64,000 nt of DNA from Mytilus trossulus. Its lineage: Eukaryota > Mollusca > Bivalvia > Mytilida > Mytilidae. Within the stretch, counting starts at the first letter, position 1. Every line of letters starts with the position of its first letter. A program made the position numbers and the translations under genes. Below, one piece after another: positions 48,040 to 59,460 of this stretch. Under the pieces are notes generated by a model that saw only the letters and a list, made by a program, of their open reading frames with translations, did not search any database and was not told the origin of the DNA. The stretch spans positions 34,836,886 through 34,900,885 of the forward strand of contig NC_086374.1 in the NCBI RefSeq assembly GCF_036588685.1, read 5' to 3'.

Positions 48040-48290
48040 CATGAGCGACATGACTTGTGGAACTAGTGTAGCAGATCCTGCTTACTGTTTCGGAGCACAA
48101 AAGATCACCACCAATTTTGGTTGGTCTCGTGTTGCTCAATTTTAAGTTTTATATGCAGTGCTTTGTGGTCTTGTCTGTCTTTTTTTGTAGTATTTTCTTT
48201 TGTGCCATGGCATTGTCAGTGTATCTTCGACTTATGCGTTTTTGAATGTTCTGTTGGCATCGTCCGTTTTTTATAAACATCATGTTTCCA
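48040..48290 (+). mobile_element. Relic of Penelope-like terminal repeat
   Basis: CAGATCCTGCTTACTGTTTC, GGAGCACAAAAGATCACC and GCCATGGCATTGTCAGTGTA align with 18311-18571. It shares its intron position with 3110-3255. Confidence 0.6.
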
Positions 48291-48332
48291 ATTATTGTTT
48301 CAGTATTTAGATGATAACAAAATTGTACATAC

Positions 48333-48439
48333 CGTATAAAATTTCAGTAAAGTAACAGTAAAACGAACTTTTCCATCAATCTCGTTATGACCACTAGGTC
48401 CTGGTATTTCTGTTTTTTTGTTTACCGTAAACATTAAAT
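48333..48439 (-). CDS. TIMP-like copy 2, exon 2, open
   Basis: 107 bp, donor ACG|GTATGT. It encodes LMFTVNKKTEIPGPSGHNEI then DGKVRFTVTLLKFYT. Confidence 0.75.
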
Positions 48440-48768
48440 CTGAAATAACAATAACGTTTAATTTTATATAATTAATTCTATTTACCATTGAAAATAAAAC
48501 ACTTTTCATTTTTTTTGTGATTTGAAATAAGTAAATACTATAATTCAAACATTTAAGAACAACGTCAATTAAAAATAATAATTTCAGAACTTTTAATGAT
48601 AAAGCTGATGCCACAGTCTTGCTTTAATAAATAAATAACCATAAATGCATAAAATAACGTATACATACAGCGTCTGGAACGGTAGATGGAGTTAGGAATG
48701 CTTTCACCTTCGAGTTGGAATAATCCCCAATTCACATGAGCATTGTAAACACTCGTGAAAACTTACTA

Positions 48769-48986
48769 AACTTTGAATTATTCGAAAAACTAAGGATTTT
48801 CTTACCCCAGGAGTAGATTACCTTAACCGTATTTGGCACAACTTTTTGGAATTTTGGGTCCTCAATGCTCTTCAACTTTGTATTTGTTTGGCTTTTTCAC
48901 TATTTTGATCTGAGCGTCACTGATGAGTCTTATGTAGACGAAACGCGCGTCTGGCGTATAAAATTATAATCCTGGTACTTTTGATA
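48769..48986 (+). mobile_element. R1 retrozyme-like element inserted in exon 1 of TIMP-like copy 2
   Basis: 218 bp, flanked by ACTA (48765-48768 and 48987-48990). The empty site is visible in copy 1 at about 4910-4922. The 3' end is GGTACTTTTGATA + ACTA; the 5' end is truncated. Confidence 0.82.
48914..48957 (+). ncRNA. Hammerhead ribozyme, core intact
   Basis: Identical to the motif at 19168-19211: GCGTCA / TGGCGT stem I, CTGATGA, GTC-TTATGTA-GAC, GAAA, palindromic ACGCGCGT and GTC at 48949-48951 with predicted cut before T48952. Confidence 0.75.
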
Positions 48987-49299
48987 ACTACTACTATAAA
49001 AGGACAGAACATTATAGAAAATTGCATCATGATGTCTGATAATTTAGAATGCCCGTTTGACGAAATCGAAAATTTTAATTTTATTTATACTGCTTTGGAA
49101 ACTTGCTGAAAGGCAAATTGATAATTGATTGCTTTATGTACAAAGCAGGTATTAATTAGCATTAGGTATTGGGAAAATACCGGTATAAAATTTTAAATAT
49201 ATTGATCATATCTTGCATTGCCTACAGATATGGCAGATGTTATATGGCCAAAGACATATGTCATTCGGTTATACGAGGGTCAGTGTTGATTTATTTGTT

Positions 49300-50230
49300 G
49301 ATAAAGTGTTACTATGAAAAAAATACCAATTTTTCATGTCATTTATTTATATTTTGGATATGAATTGAAACAAAAAATCTTGAAAAATTTGGTACAAAAC
49401 CATAATAGTAACAATGTTTGGAGTTCATGAAATAGTTTTGGTTTATTCCGTTTAAATAGAAAGGGCACATTAAAGAATCTGTCAGGCCTATCGTAAACCT
49501 GTCTGAAAATCATCGTCACTGCGTGAGACCACACTGTAACAACAATATAATTGACAGTTATATATGTTATTTTTGAAAGTAACACTGCATCATAATAGTT
49601 TTCTTTAACATTCTAACTTTTTCTGTTTCCATGGCAAAGAAGTTCAATCGTTGCATGTCTCACGCGAATTTATCTTGCATGTTTGCCGTGATCCAATACT
49701 AAATTTAATAATTACGCTTAAATATAAAACACAAATCTTTACTTTCATGCATGTGTAAAGTTAATCACTTAAACGATCAATATATTTGAAATTAAACTGA
49801 AGTATTAACCGTTATATATTTAGGTACATATGTACATGTGTATGATATCCATTTTTAAAGTATAAAGACACAGTCAAATTGTTTAACATAACAAATATGC
49901 AATCATTCAATGTTCCAAAAATAACTTTGTTTGTTTATATTTCGAGCATCCGAAGCACTTTTCGGAACAATCACCAGGAACGCTCAAAGTCTGGAATATA
50001 TTAATACTAGAAAAGTTCGGAACTATATGATAAAAAGGGACATTAAAGAATAGCCAAATCCATTTTAGGTCGACTTTACCTAAGGGAGTTAGAATCTTAG
50101 TTTTTAATAGTATACTATTTTCATTCATTTACGGGGAATTTTAGAAACAGAAGTTAAAAATCTTGTTAGTATCGAAGCTCTTGTAAATTATATAGTTAAA
50201 AAATAATATTTATAGTTAGTTAGTTTTTTT
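49300..50230. other. No gene recognised
   Basis: Sequence beyond the duplicated TIMP segment. Short frames only. Confidence 0.45.
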
Positions 50231-52950
50231 TTCTTGTAGTAATAGGATTTGGTCATTCAGATGATATGGTATTAGCTACTTTTGATTGGGAATCAATAAT
50301 TAATGCTGAAAATAGTATGTATCAAAATTGTAAAAATTTTACAAATAAATTTCTTGAATATATTAATGACTGTATCCCACAAAAAGAAGTAACTATACGA
50401 CCAAATGATAAAATATGGTTTAATTCAGACCTACGAAGAGAAATACGTAAACGTGATAGACTACACAAACAAGCTCGTAGGTCCAATAGTATTCCAGATC
50501 TGAATAAGTATAAAAAGCAAAGAAATAATGTGAATAATTTAAAACGATACACAAAAGATCAATTTTACGGACGAGTTTGCATCTGGTAATTCTAAATCGT
50601 ATTGGTCATTAATGAAAAAATTAACTAAGACATCGGGTAATTCTACTCATATCACTAAAATTAAAAATGAAAATGACGAATTAGTCACTGAAAATTACGA
50701 TAAAGCATGTCTTTTGAATAAGTATTTTTGTTCCATATCTACTATAAATGAAAATAATGATCAATCTCCAGAATTTCTGACTGGGTCAAATTCTAAAATA
50801 GATATTTTCTTTATAAACTCAAATCAAGTCATTGATATTTTGCAGACTTTAAAATTGGGAAAAGCATCAGGTAATGACTCAATTAGTCACCAAATGCTAA
50901 AAAAGACAAGTTATACTGTCAGTGTACCCTTATCATTGTTATTTAATTTGTCATTTGAAAAGGCAGAGTTTCCTAGTCAATGGAAAACAGCTATTGTCAT
51001 GCCGTTATTCAAAACCGGAGACAAATCACTGGTTTCCAATTATAGACCAATCTCATTATTATCAGCAGTGGGTAAAGTTTTTGAAAGAATTGTGTTTAAA
51101 AATGTATTTAATCACTTAATAGCAAACAATTTATTATACAAATTTCAATCAGGTTTTATTCCAGGTCATTCTACCGTTCACCAGGTAATAGAAATTTACT
51201 ATAGGATATGCATGTCACTTGATGATCGCTGTATAACATCTCTTATATTATGTGATATCTCGAAAGCTTTTGATAGGGTATGGCATAGTGGCCTCTTAAT
51301 AAAACTAAAAGCGTATGGTATTGATGGAAATCTTTATAAATGGTTTGAAAGTTATATTTCAAATAGAAAACAAAGCGTTTTTGTTTCAAATGCCTATTCG
51401 CCTTTTGATAATACTAATGCAGGAGTTCCGCAAGGCTCTGTATTAGGTCCCCTACTATTTCTTATTTATGTAAATGACATAGCTGATAATTTGACAAGTC
51501 TAACTCGATTGTTTGCTGATGATACATCTCTTTCTTATTCCAGCAATAACCCTTACACTATAGAGGATGTCTTAAACAGCGATTTAGAACAAATTTCAGT
51601 ATGGTCTAAAGATTGGCTTATTAACTTTAACCCTAATAAGACAAAGGCTATGATATTCTCCTGCCATACTTCCCCAGATGATATTGAAATCGAATTTCAA
51701 AACCAACTAGTAGAATTTGTCTCCTGTCATAAACACTTAGGGATTACTTTTGATTCCAATGGTAAATTCCATACACATATAGAAAATATTTTAAAGTGTG
51801 CAAGCACAAGATTAAATGTTCTTAAAAAAATAAAATATGTATTGAATTGAAATTATCTTGCTCGTATATATTTAACTTTTATAAGACCTGTTATGGAATA
51901 TGCATGTGAGTTATGGGATGGTTGTACTCAACAAGAAGCCGACAATTTAGAACATGTTCAGTTAGAAGCAGGGCGGTTAGTAACTGGGTTGCCCGTGTTT
52001 GCTAGTCGGGAAGCTATATATTTTGAAACTGGCTGGCAACTGCTTGTGGACAGAAGAAAATCCAGAAAGCTCAATATGTTCTATTCTTTACATAATGGGA
52101 CTGCCCCTGATTATCTCTGTGATTTAATGCCCCCGCTTGTTGGTCAAGTATCTAACTACGATTTGCGAAACAGTAATAATTATGTAGTACCCGGTTATAG
52201 ACTAGACATAACTAGAAAATCCTTTTTCCCATCCACTACTATTGAATGGAATAGCCTTCCCCCCGACATACGTACGTCCAAAAACATAAATATTTTTAAA
52301 CGAAAGATGAAGTCCAAATTGATTCAGCCACCTTCCTATTTTAGTTGTGGGGATAGAAAACTTAATATCATTCATACACGTTTGAGACATATGTGCAGTT
52401 CTTTAAATTCAGATTTACATCGTGTTAATATTAAACCAAGTCCCGCATGCAGCTGTGGCCACCCTGTTGAGGATAGTATACACTATTTTTTAGAGTGCGC
52501 TCTTCACAACGAAGCAAGAGAAATACTATTTACAAAATTAGAAAGGTATGCTATATCCATTGAGCTTCTATTAGCTGGTGACGGTGACCTTTCTTTTCAG
52601 CAAAACAAAGACATTTTTGAGTCCGTACAATCTTATATCAGAATAACACAAAGATTTAAAACAATCAATTAACATTCTAAATTTCTACTTTACAACCTTT
52701 CACTCCAGTCTAGTTGTTTCATTATTATTCCTTATTATATTGTATTTTTTTTTTCTTTTTTCTTTTTATTTCTAATTTTTGTTTGAAGTATGTATTACAT
52801 GCATTACTACTATGTTGTATTTTTTCTTTTTCGCCATTATCTAATGTACTTTGTGTTTATATTTATATTGGGAGAGGACGTCTCTAATGTTGTTATAACT
52901 TGTGTCCAATCCCTTTTGCTACTTTTGCAAATAAAATATGTTTAAACTAA
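50231..52950 (+). mobile_element. LINE 2, 5'-truncated non-LTR retrotransposon
   Basis: It lacks the endonuclease domain and starts inside the linker before the RT. The 3' end follows AATAAA (52930-52935). It is a different lineage from LINE 1, with VPQGSVLGPLLFLIYVND and FADD in place of VRQGENLSPVLF and YADD. Confidence 0.85.
50266..52672 (+). pseudogene. Reverse transcriptase of LINE 2, two lesions
   Basis: The linker has RREIRKRDRLHKQARRS. A small deletion near 50571 shifts the frame, which resumes as FASGNSKSYWSLMKKL. The RT has GKASGNDSISHQMLKK, NYRPISLLSAVGKVFERIV, YKFQSGFIPGHSTVHQV, LILCDISKAFDRVWHSGLL (motif A), GVPQGSVLGPLLFLIYVND (B) and RLFADDTSL (C, FADD at 51512-51523). An in-frame TGA at 51848-51850 separates KIKYVLN from NYLARIYLTFIRPVMEYACE. 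An Arg codon CGA there would fit, so a CpG transition is likely. The C-terminus, 51893-52672, is open and has CSCGHPVEDSIHYFLEC, a Cys/His motif. Confidence 0.85.
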
Positions 52951-53694
52951 ATATGGTATTAGCCCTGTTTTACTATTTTAGTCAATAGATCACAGATCAC
53001 ATATCACACTTCAATAGAGATTGCTGTTTGGAATAAATAATAAAAACAGTATAGTATTTTATTCACCAGCGCCAGGCCTCGAAAGATCAAGTGTCCGAGA
53101 TGAGGGACACGCCAGAAGAAGGTATAACCTAGCCCAGATTGAGCTAGTATTCCCCAGATCATGTCCCAGGCCTCATTTGGATTATTCGAAAGAACCTATA
53201 ATCCCCGTACACATAATAGCGAGTGAGAGTAGTCCCCAAGTGGAAGATGGCAGGCCCCCGATATATTTAAGTGTTATTAATGTTTTGGAGGGAAAGGGGA
53301 GACAACCCGACAGAGTACCGATTCTTCCCCCTTTTCCTGCATTACATATACATTGTTGTTGAATTTCATTTGTTTAAACATAGATGTATCTATCATGGTT
53401 TAAAATATACTCATGTGTTATACTCATTATACCGGAACGGCATCGAAAAATAACACACTGATCTTTCCTGCATATAAAATTGTTTAAAAGTTGCATTTGG
53501 TTTTATGTCATGCAATATACTGTCGTTCCTTTTACTCCATGCATCTTTCCATAGATTAAAACATATTCTCTGATATTAGATTGAAAATCAGTGTATCAGG
53601 AAAGATAACTCTATCGTTTATCTCGATATGAGATGCCATAATACTCTATAAGCTGTGCTACAACCCATGATCAAACCCGGTGAGAAATGTTCTT
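52951..53694. other. Unassigned; GC-richer 113-codon frame at 53021-53362
   Basis: The 53050-53350 stretch is more GC-rich than its surroundings and open for 113 codons (VFPRSCPRPHLDYSKEP, EDGRPPIYLS). There is no homology I can name and no splice signals that convince me. Confidence 0.3.
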
Positions 53695-54070
53695 TTTAGA
53701 TATGATGATATTGAGTTAGATATTGTTGAAGAATTTACATATTTTGGTGTTTTAAATTTATTTTCAAGAACAGGAAGTTTCACAAAAACGAAATAGCACA
53801 AGCTGAAAAAGCAACAAAGGCTATGTACGATATTTAAAAAGGGGAGATTACCTAATTCAAACGTTAAATGTCAATTAAAATTATTTGACAAAGTAGTTTA
53901 GCCGATATTACTGTACAGATGTGAAGTCTGGGGAATGGGTGACACCTCTGTGATAGAACGTGTTCATGTTGAATTGTGTAAGCTTAATCTAAAAAAAATC
54001 ATCCACTCCTGACTTTTTTATATATCATATCATATTGGGAACTTGTTTGATACCCACTGGATATTTTTAT
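53695..54070 (+). pseudogene. 3' fragment of a LINE polyprotein, LINE 1/LINE 3-like
   Basis: Reads ELDIVEEFTYFGVLN, FSRTGSFTKTK, then KCQLKLFDKVV and ILLYRCEVWGMGDTSVIERV with several stops and shifts. It corresponds to the part after RT motif C (compare FAYLGIIFMYNGSF and APILLYGCEVWGY in LINE 1). Confidence 0.65.
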
Positions 54071-54434
54071 CAATTTACAAACTATTAATTATTGGGCAAA
54101 GCTTGTAATCGGGGACTGAGAGAATACGAATGTGAGATGGAGACGTAAAAATTTTCGCTCCTCAGATAAGTCAATTATTTTCAGTATATGATGTTTCATA
54201 TGGATAATTCGTAGATGCTTCGATTTATGATTTATGCTTAGATGTGGGACCTCCCGCCCGGATAATTTATCTGATTTAATAATAGAAAATGACATTTTCA
54301 GATTTATTTTTTTAAACTTTGTGTGATATATTCTTTCATTCATAACATACGTAAATCCAGTGACCATAACAATCTACATGTAACCCGGGGGTATTGAACA
54401 TTAAACTGAACTGTAATCAAGTGTGACAATCGCA

Positions 54435-55190
54435 GATCAATTTGATAAAATTGAGAATGGAAATGGGGAATGTGTCAAAGAGACCAAATAAAAAACAACA
54501 GCAGAAGGTCACCAACAGGTATTCAATGTAACTAAATGCCCGGAGGCGTCCTTCAGCTGGCCCCTAAACAAATATATACTAGTTCAGTGATAATGAACGC
54601 CATTCTAATTTCCAAACTGTACACAAGAAACTAAAATTAAAATAATACAAGACTAATTACAAAGGCCAGAGGCTCCTGACTTGGGACAGGCGCAAATATG
54701 CGGCGGGGTTAAACATGTTTGTGAGATCTCAACCCTCCCCCTATACCTCTAACCAATGTAGAAAAGTAAACGCATAACAATACGCACATTAAAATTCAGT
54801 TCAAGAGAAGTCCGAGTCTGATGTCAGAAGATGTAACCAAAAGAAAATAAACAAAATAACAATAATACATAAATAACATCAGACTACTAGCAGTTAACTG
54901 ACATGCCAGCTCCAGACTTCAATTAAACTGACTGAAAGATTATGATTTCATCATATGAACATCAGGTACAATCCTTACCGTTAGGGGTTTAGTATCATAT
55001 CATCATAACATATACAAGAAGAACATTACCCGTGTCATGCCAACAACTGTTTTTAGAATAAATGTGTTTAGTTCCGATGCAAAGACCTTATCAGTGACTC
55101 AATATTAACGCCAACATATGCAATCTTTAATGACTTGACAACAGTATCTTAATTATATCCCTTCTTAATAAGTCTATTCAAAGGTGAGGC
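54435..55190 (+). mobile_element. R2 dispersed element, longest copy
   Basis: Begins AAAATTGAGAATGGAAATGG + GGAATGTGTCAAAGAGAC and includes CAGAGGCTCCTGACTTGGGA and AGTTAACTGACATGCCAGCT. It lies directly before LINE 3. Confidence 0.7.
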
Positions 55191-55239
55191 TATATAAGAG
55201 TGTATAAAAATTGACGAAGAAAATGTCAATACCTCCCAA

Positions 55240-56060
55240 ATGTTAAATACCAGCAGAGATGTTTTATACGGGCAACCCGAACAAAGCGTAACTTTAGAAA
55301 ATGTCTATCAATTAAAGCTAGGTATGAATAAGAGACTTACACCTATCGAAAAGGGAATGTCACAAGTTAATCAAATGAACCGAACTTTGGCAAATCTTGT
55401 ATCAAAATTCACAGAAAAGAACTCAAAAGTTGCAGAAGTTGAATGCCAAATTAAAAATAAAAAAAAAAATAGATGTGATAGCAACGATGGAAAACTGTCC
55501 CAGATAAAACATGATCATACTGAACTAAATAAAGAAGTTAAAAGTATGAAAAAATTCAAACTGATGCTAATAATAACCTACAGGGAATTAGCGACTTTAT
55601 GGACGATTTCAAGTTAAATCACGAAAACAACGTTAAAGATGTAAGATCGGTTAAATCATCCATTAGCAAAGTAGCAAATGACCTTGCAGATAACACTTTG
55701 GAGCAGAGAAATGAAATTAAAACAGTAGTCCAGAACGCAAAACATGAAAATGAAATTCTACAGAGCACCGTTATTGACCTTCAATGCAGATCAATGAAGA
55801 ATACCTTGGTGTTTACTGGTTTGACGAAAACCGAAGGAGAAAACATGGAAGAAGTAATTAGAACATTTATACAACAGTTCCTACATATAGAATCGGCAAT
55901 GTACGCAGATTTGGATATGGTGCCAAACCAGGTAGACGCGGACGCCCTAGACCGATTGTGGCCAGATTTTTATATTACAAAGTTCTGGCACGATCGCTCT
56001 CAAATACATACAGGCTTAAAGGAAAACCGTTTGCGATTAATCGACAGTTTCCTTACATAA
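55240..56060 (+). pseudogene. LINE 3 ORF1-like protein, one frameshift
   Basis: Two overlapping frames (55240-55617 and 55599-56060). The first part is polar and heptad-rich (NQMNRTLANLVSKF, LNKEVKSMKKFK), suggesting a coiled coil. The second has DLQCRSMKNTLVFTGL and ENMEEVIRTFIQQFLHIE, the pattern of L1 ORF1-type RNA-binding domains. The product would coat the LINE RNA. Confidence 0.65.
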
Positions 56061-56144
56061 TTGAACAAGCACGCAAAAGCCTATACCCAGTTATGAAACA
56101 GAAACGCGAAGAAGGACACACTGTTAAGCTAGTTTAGAGACATT

Positions 56145-57160
56145 TTGTGTGTGGATGGTGAAATGTATAACGACCAAATTTCGGACACTGAACCTACTGA
56201 CAGTCTCGCATCTCAAATGCGCACACCGGACAACCATCAAAAGCGGAAACGACCCCGACGCATATCTTCGACTCCTAATACAGACAGTAAGGATCCCATT
56301 GGAGATTTAGATATTTTGAAGAAACAAGGATGTGCAAATAACAGAAAAGCAAGTTATGACAACAATATCTGTAAAAATGTTAACAGTTCATTAGACTTTA
56401 GTATAATGTCGCTCAATTGTTGTGGGATAATGAGCAGAATGCAATATCCCGAATTTATAAAACTCATTAAATGTTATGACTTTATCTGCTTAACAGAAAC
56501 AAAAACTGATGATTTTGATTATGTTGATATACCAGGTTATACTTTTAAATCAAAAGCCAAATCAAGTGGTATTGCTTTTGGATATAAAAATGAATTAAAA
56601 ATTTATGTGCAAACAATAGAAACAGAGAGTTATTTAGTAATATGGGTTAACATTTCAGCCGATTATTTAAAAACAGAACAAGATGTTATGATTGGTACAG
56701 ACAGTGTACATACCACCCGAAAATTCTACCTATAAGGTACCAGATTCAATATACTTGAACAATAAAATTGAAAATGGAAATGGGGAATGTGTCAAAGAGA
56801 CAACAACCCGACCAAAATAAAAAAACACAACAGCAGATGGTCACCAACAGGTCTTCAATGTAGCGAGAAATTCCCGCACCCGGAGGCGTCCTTCAGCTGG
56901 CCCCTAAACAAATATATACTAGTTAAGAATTTCAAAAATTTTCAGCTAACCATGAGTCGATTTTACTTACTGGTGATTTTAGAAATAGTTACAAGACAAA
57001 AAAAAACACTTTCGGAATCTACTTTTAGAAATGTATACAAAGAACAATCTGTTTATTTTAAACGGTAGGGTTGATGGTGATAAAGAATGCTTATTTACTT
57101 TTCGCCAGTGTGGTTGACTATTTTATTTGTACATATAATTTGTAAGCATGACTTTTGTGT
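56145..57160 (+). pseudogene. LINE 3 APE endonuclease region, interrupted
   Basis: Basic leader (HQKRKRPRRISS), then FSIMSLNCCGIMSRMQYPE, FICLTETKTDDFD and SSGIAFGYKNELKIYV. A 4-base duplication (ACAG) near 56700 shifts the frame from IGT to VYIPPENSTYKVPDS. R2 sequence is inserted at 56765. After it LLTGDFRNSYKT, the GDFN-type motif, is recognisable. Confidence 0.7.
56765..56925 (+). mobile_element. R2 dispersed element, 160-bp fragment inside LINE 3
   Basis: Matches the first 160 bp of the copy at 54435, ending CCCCTAAACAAATATATACT. Confidence 0.75.
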
Positions 57161-57167
57161 TATAACC

Positions 57168-57540
57168 AGTTATCAAAGGTACCAGGATTATAATTTAGTA
57201 CGCCAGACGCGCGTTTCGTCTACATGAGACTCACCAGTGACGCTCATATCAAAATATTTATAAAGCAAAACAAGTACAAAGTTAAAGAGCATTGAGGACC
57301 AGAAATTCAAAAAAGTTGTGCCAAATACGGCTTAGGTAATATATGCCTGGAAAAAGAAAATCCTTAGTTTTTCGAAAAATTCAATGTTTTGTTAACTGGA
57401 AATTTATAAAACTGACCATATTATTGATATTCATGTCAACACCGAAGTGTTGACTACTGGGCTGGTGATACCCTCGGGGACGAAATGTCCATAAGCAGTG
57501 GCATCGACCCAGAGGTGAAAACAGTTATCAAAGGTATAAT
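57168..57540 (-). mobile_element. R1 retrozyme-like element inside LINE 3, longest unit
   Basis: Starts CAGTTATCAAAGGTACCAGG and, after 358 bp, restarts CAGTTATCAAAGGTATAATA, a partial second unit. Includes the TTGTGCCAAATACGGC block. Confidence 0.75.
57200..57243 (-). ncRNA. Hammerhead ribozyme motif with core mutation
   Basis: Stem I, stem II (GTC-TCATGTA-GAC), GAAA and the ACGCGCGT palindrome are intact. The core reads CTGGTGA, losing the conserved A, so it is likely inactive. Confidence 0.6.
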
Positions 57541-57579
57541 AATTTAGTAATTATTAATATGTCTGTATTGATTTTTCTG

Positions 57580-58377
57580 CTATTTTTTCCGATGTTCATT
57601 CGCCTCTGAACTGTAAGCTAGTCTTTAACTCGATTGACAAAATCGTCGAATGCGATGACATTTTAATAAACGATTTGACATGTAATGAAAGAAAGTGCTT
57701 CAAAAAATGGGATTGTGAAAAAGAAGACGATTTTTTAGAAATATCTATAACAATAAAATCGATCAATTATTGAATAATGATTTAACTATGTTGAATACCA
57801 GTATACTGGCTCAAGAAAATATTAATGAAATAGTTGAATCTGTAAATGGTTTAATGCTGGATTCAGCAGAAAAGGTGTTTGGATCTTTCACTTATAAACG
57901 ACATGAAAAGAAATGTGGTTTGACCAAATATGTTGGGGAAAAAAGCGGTGCTTTCGAATACCAAAACGAAGATATAAATTCAATAAAACATGTCTAAAAA
58001 GAGAGGAGATGAAGAACACAGAACGTGAATATAAGAGGCAAATGAACATTTCTATTAATAAGCATTAAAAAGCCATGAGAAATAAGATGAATGTTTTATA
58101 AAATAGTAAATCTAAAGAATTTTGGAAGATATTGAACTCGTATAAAGAGAAAAAAAGGATTAATATTCCTGTTGATATACTTTTTGAATTTTTCAAAAAT
58201 TTAAATTCGTCAGATTCTGACGCTGGTGAAGAAACTATTATAGATGAAAATAACGAACTTAATTCGTTATAAAACAGTCCTATTACGGAAAATGAAATTT
58301 TAAAATGCATCAAAAATCTGAAGAATAGCAAAGCTTGTGGCGATGACTTCTTCATAAATGAATATATTAAGAGCACT
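57580..58377 (+). pseudogene. LINE 3 linker and start of reverse transcriptase
   Basis: SDVHSPLNCKLVFNSIDKIV, then NEIVESVNGLMLDSAEKVFG, KEFWKILNSYKEKKRINIP and ITENEILKCIKNLKNSKACG, with stops between. It ends in NEYIKST exactly where the DIRS-type element begins. Speech resumes at 62287. Confidence 0.7.
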
Positions 58378-58432
58378 TATGTTCTTTTTCACGGGTTCAA
58401 CCGAACATAAAGCATTTCTTTTCTATACAAGG
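58378..58432 (-). repeat. Split direct repeat A, copy 1
   Basis: 55 bp, starting TATGTTCTTTTTCACGGGTT on the plus strand. Matches 59007-59061 with one change. Confidence 0.85.
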
Positions 58433-58840
58433 CTTAATAACACAAAACACAAATATACTATGGGATGTAGGTTTGCAGCATCCAGTCTTTTAATAATTTC
58501 ATTCGGAACATAATTACATGTGAAAAAACAAAATTAAGAATGGCAGGTATTACGCCAAAAGACAGTCCTTATCACATTATCTTCACTAGGAGTATGATCA
58601 ACAGCCTGAACAATCTACAAAATATAATTACAAAAATTAGAAGCAATTCACAACTACATGTAAATGAAAGAAAAGAGAAAAATTATTAAATACTGTAACT
58701 TTGGACAGACGTATACATGTGCATCTTTTGAATTGTACAATTCTATAATAATAATCTTAATATACGTGTAAAAGACAGTACCAGTCCTATAGAACAACAA
58801 TTGTTTTTGTTTCAAAACCAATTTTTTTTTTTTTTTAAAT

Positions 58841-59005
58841 AAAAGTCAAACAGACCTTAACAGCAATTGAATTAAACGTGTAGACTGATTGAATGCAAAC
58901 CGTCGAATGATTTAATTCCCGCTTAGGTATGCACGGGTGAATCCACCCGTGCAAATTACTACGCATAACGGTATTCGTTAAGCCTTATAACGAAAAGAAA
59001 TTTAT
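58841..59005 (-). repeat. Split direct repeat B, copy 1
   Basis: 165 bp, one mismatch to 62122-62286. That mismatch breaks the centre of the palindrome. Confidence 0.9.
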
Positions 59006-59006
59006 T

Positions 59007-59061
59007 TATGTTCTTTTTCGTGGGTTCAACCGAACATAAAGCATTTCTTTTCTATACAAGG
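59007..59061 (-). repeat. Split direct repeat A, copy 2
   Basis: 55 bp, adjoining B copy 1. Confidence 0.85.
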
Positions 59062-59460
59062 CATCCAGTCGAGACAAAAGGCGAAAGAGTGCCAAGGTAT
59101 AAGAAACAGAAGCGCCTCCTCTTCGTAAACTATACAAACTAAATTGTTTTTGTCTAACCCTATTGCGCTTAAAGATTATCTGGCTCTAGTATAAGATGAA
59201 GATGATATAACTATACTACCTTGTCAATAAATATCGGTCTTGCTATTATGAAATATAGTGTCAACGTGTGTTTTATGAAAACTGATATCACTCATTATTA
59301 TAAGCGTGAGTTCTTTGTATCTAAAAAATCAAGCATACGCCAATTATAACATACAAAGTAACATACAATTGAACAGGTTAGAATTATCATGATACAGGTT
59401 AAATAGAAAGTTAAATTCTTTCTTTTGTATGGGTTTCGCCTATTCATCAAGTACAGAGAA

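Larger units (their letters stand above)
45498..49027 (-). pseudogene. Second TIMP-like (NTR) gene copy, exon 1 disrupted
   Basis: Collinear with copy 1. Exon 4 is 45498-45640 (ends GELDCPLEVLGVS, TAA), exon 3 is 46880-46991 (TVFLNAPLSGSLCSYIDF), exon 2 is 48333-48439 (GKVRFTVTLLKFYT) and the exon 1 remnant is 48669-49027. Exons 2-4 are fully open with kept splice sites and all matching Cys, and their changes look protein-like (K/M to F, N to H, A to P). Exon 1 is broken twice. A 218-bp R1 element splits the signal peptide after about 14 codons. A 1-base insertion (GAATTGGGG against GATTGGGG in copy 1) shifts the frame after CSC. A product would need another first exon. This is probably a recent pseudogene. 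Confidence 0.78.

Noticed and set aside
53021-53362. 113-codon frame in a GC-richer patch as a host gene
   Set aside because: No recognised domain, no splice context. Kept only as an unassigned stretch.
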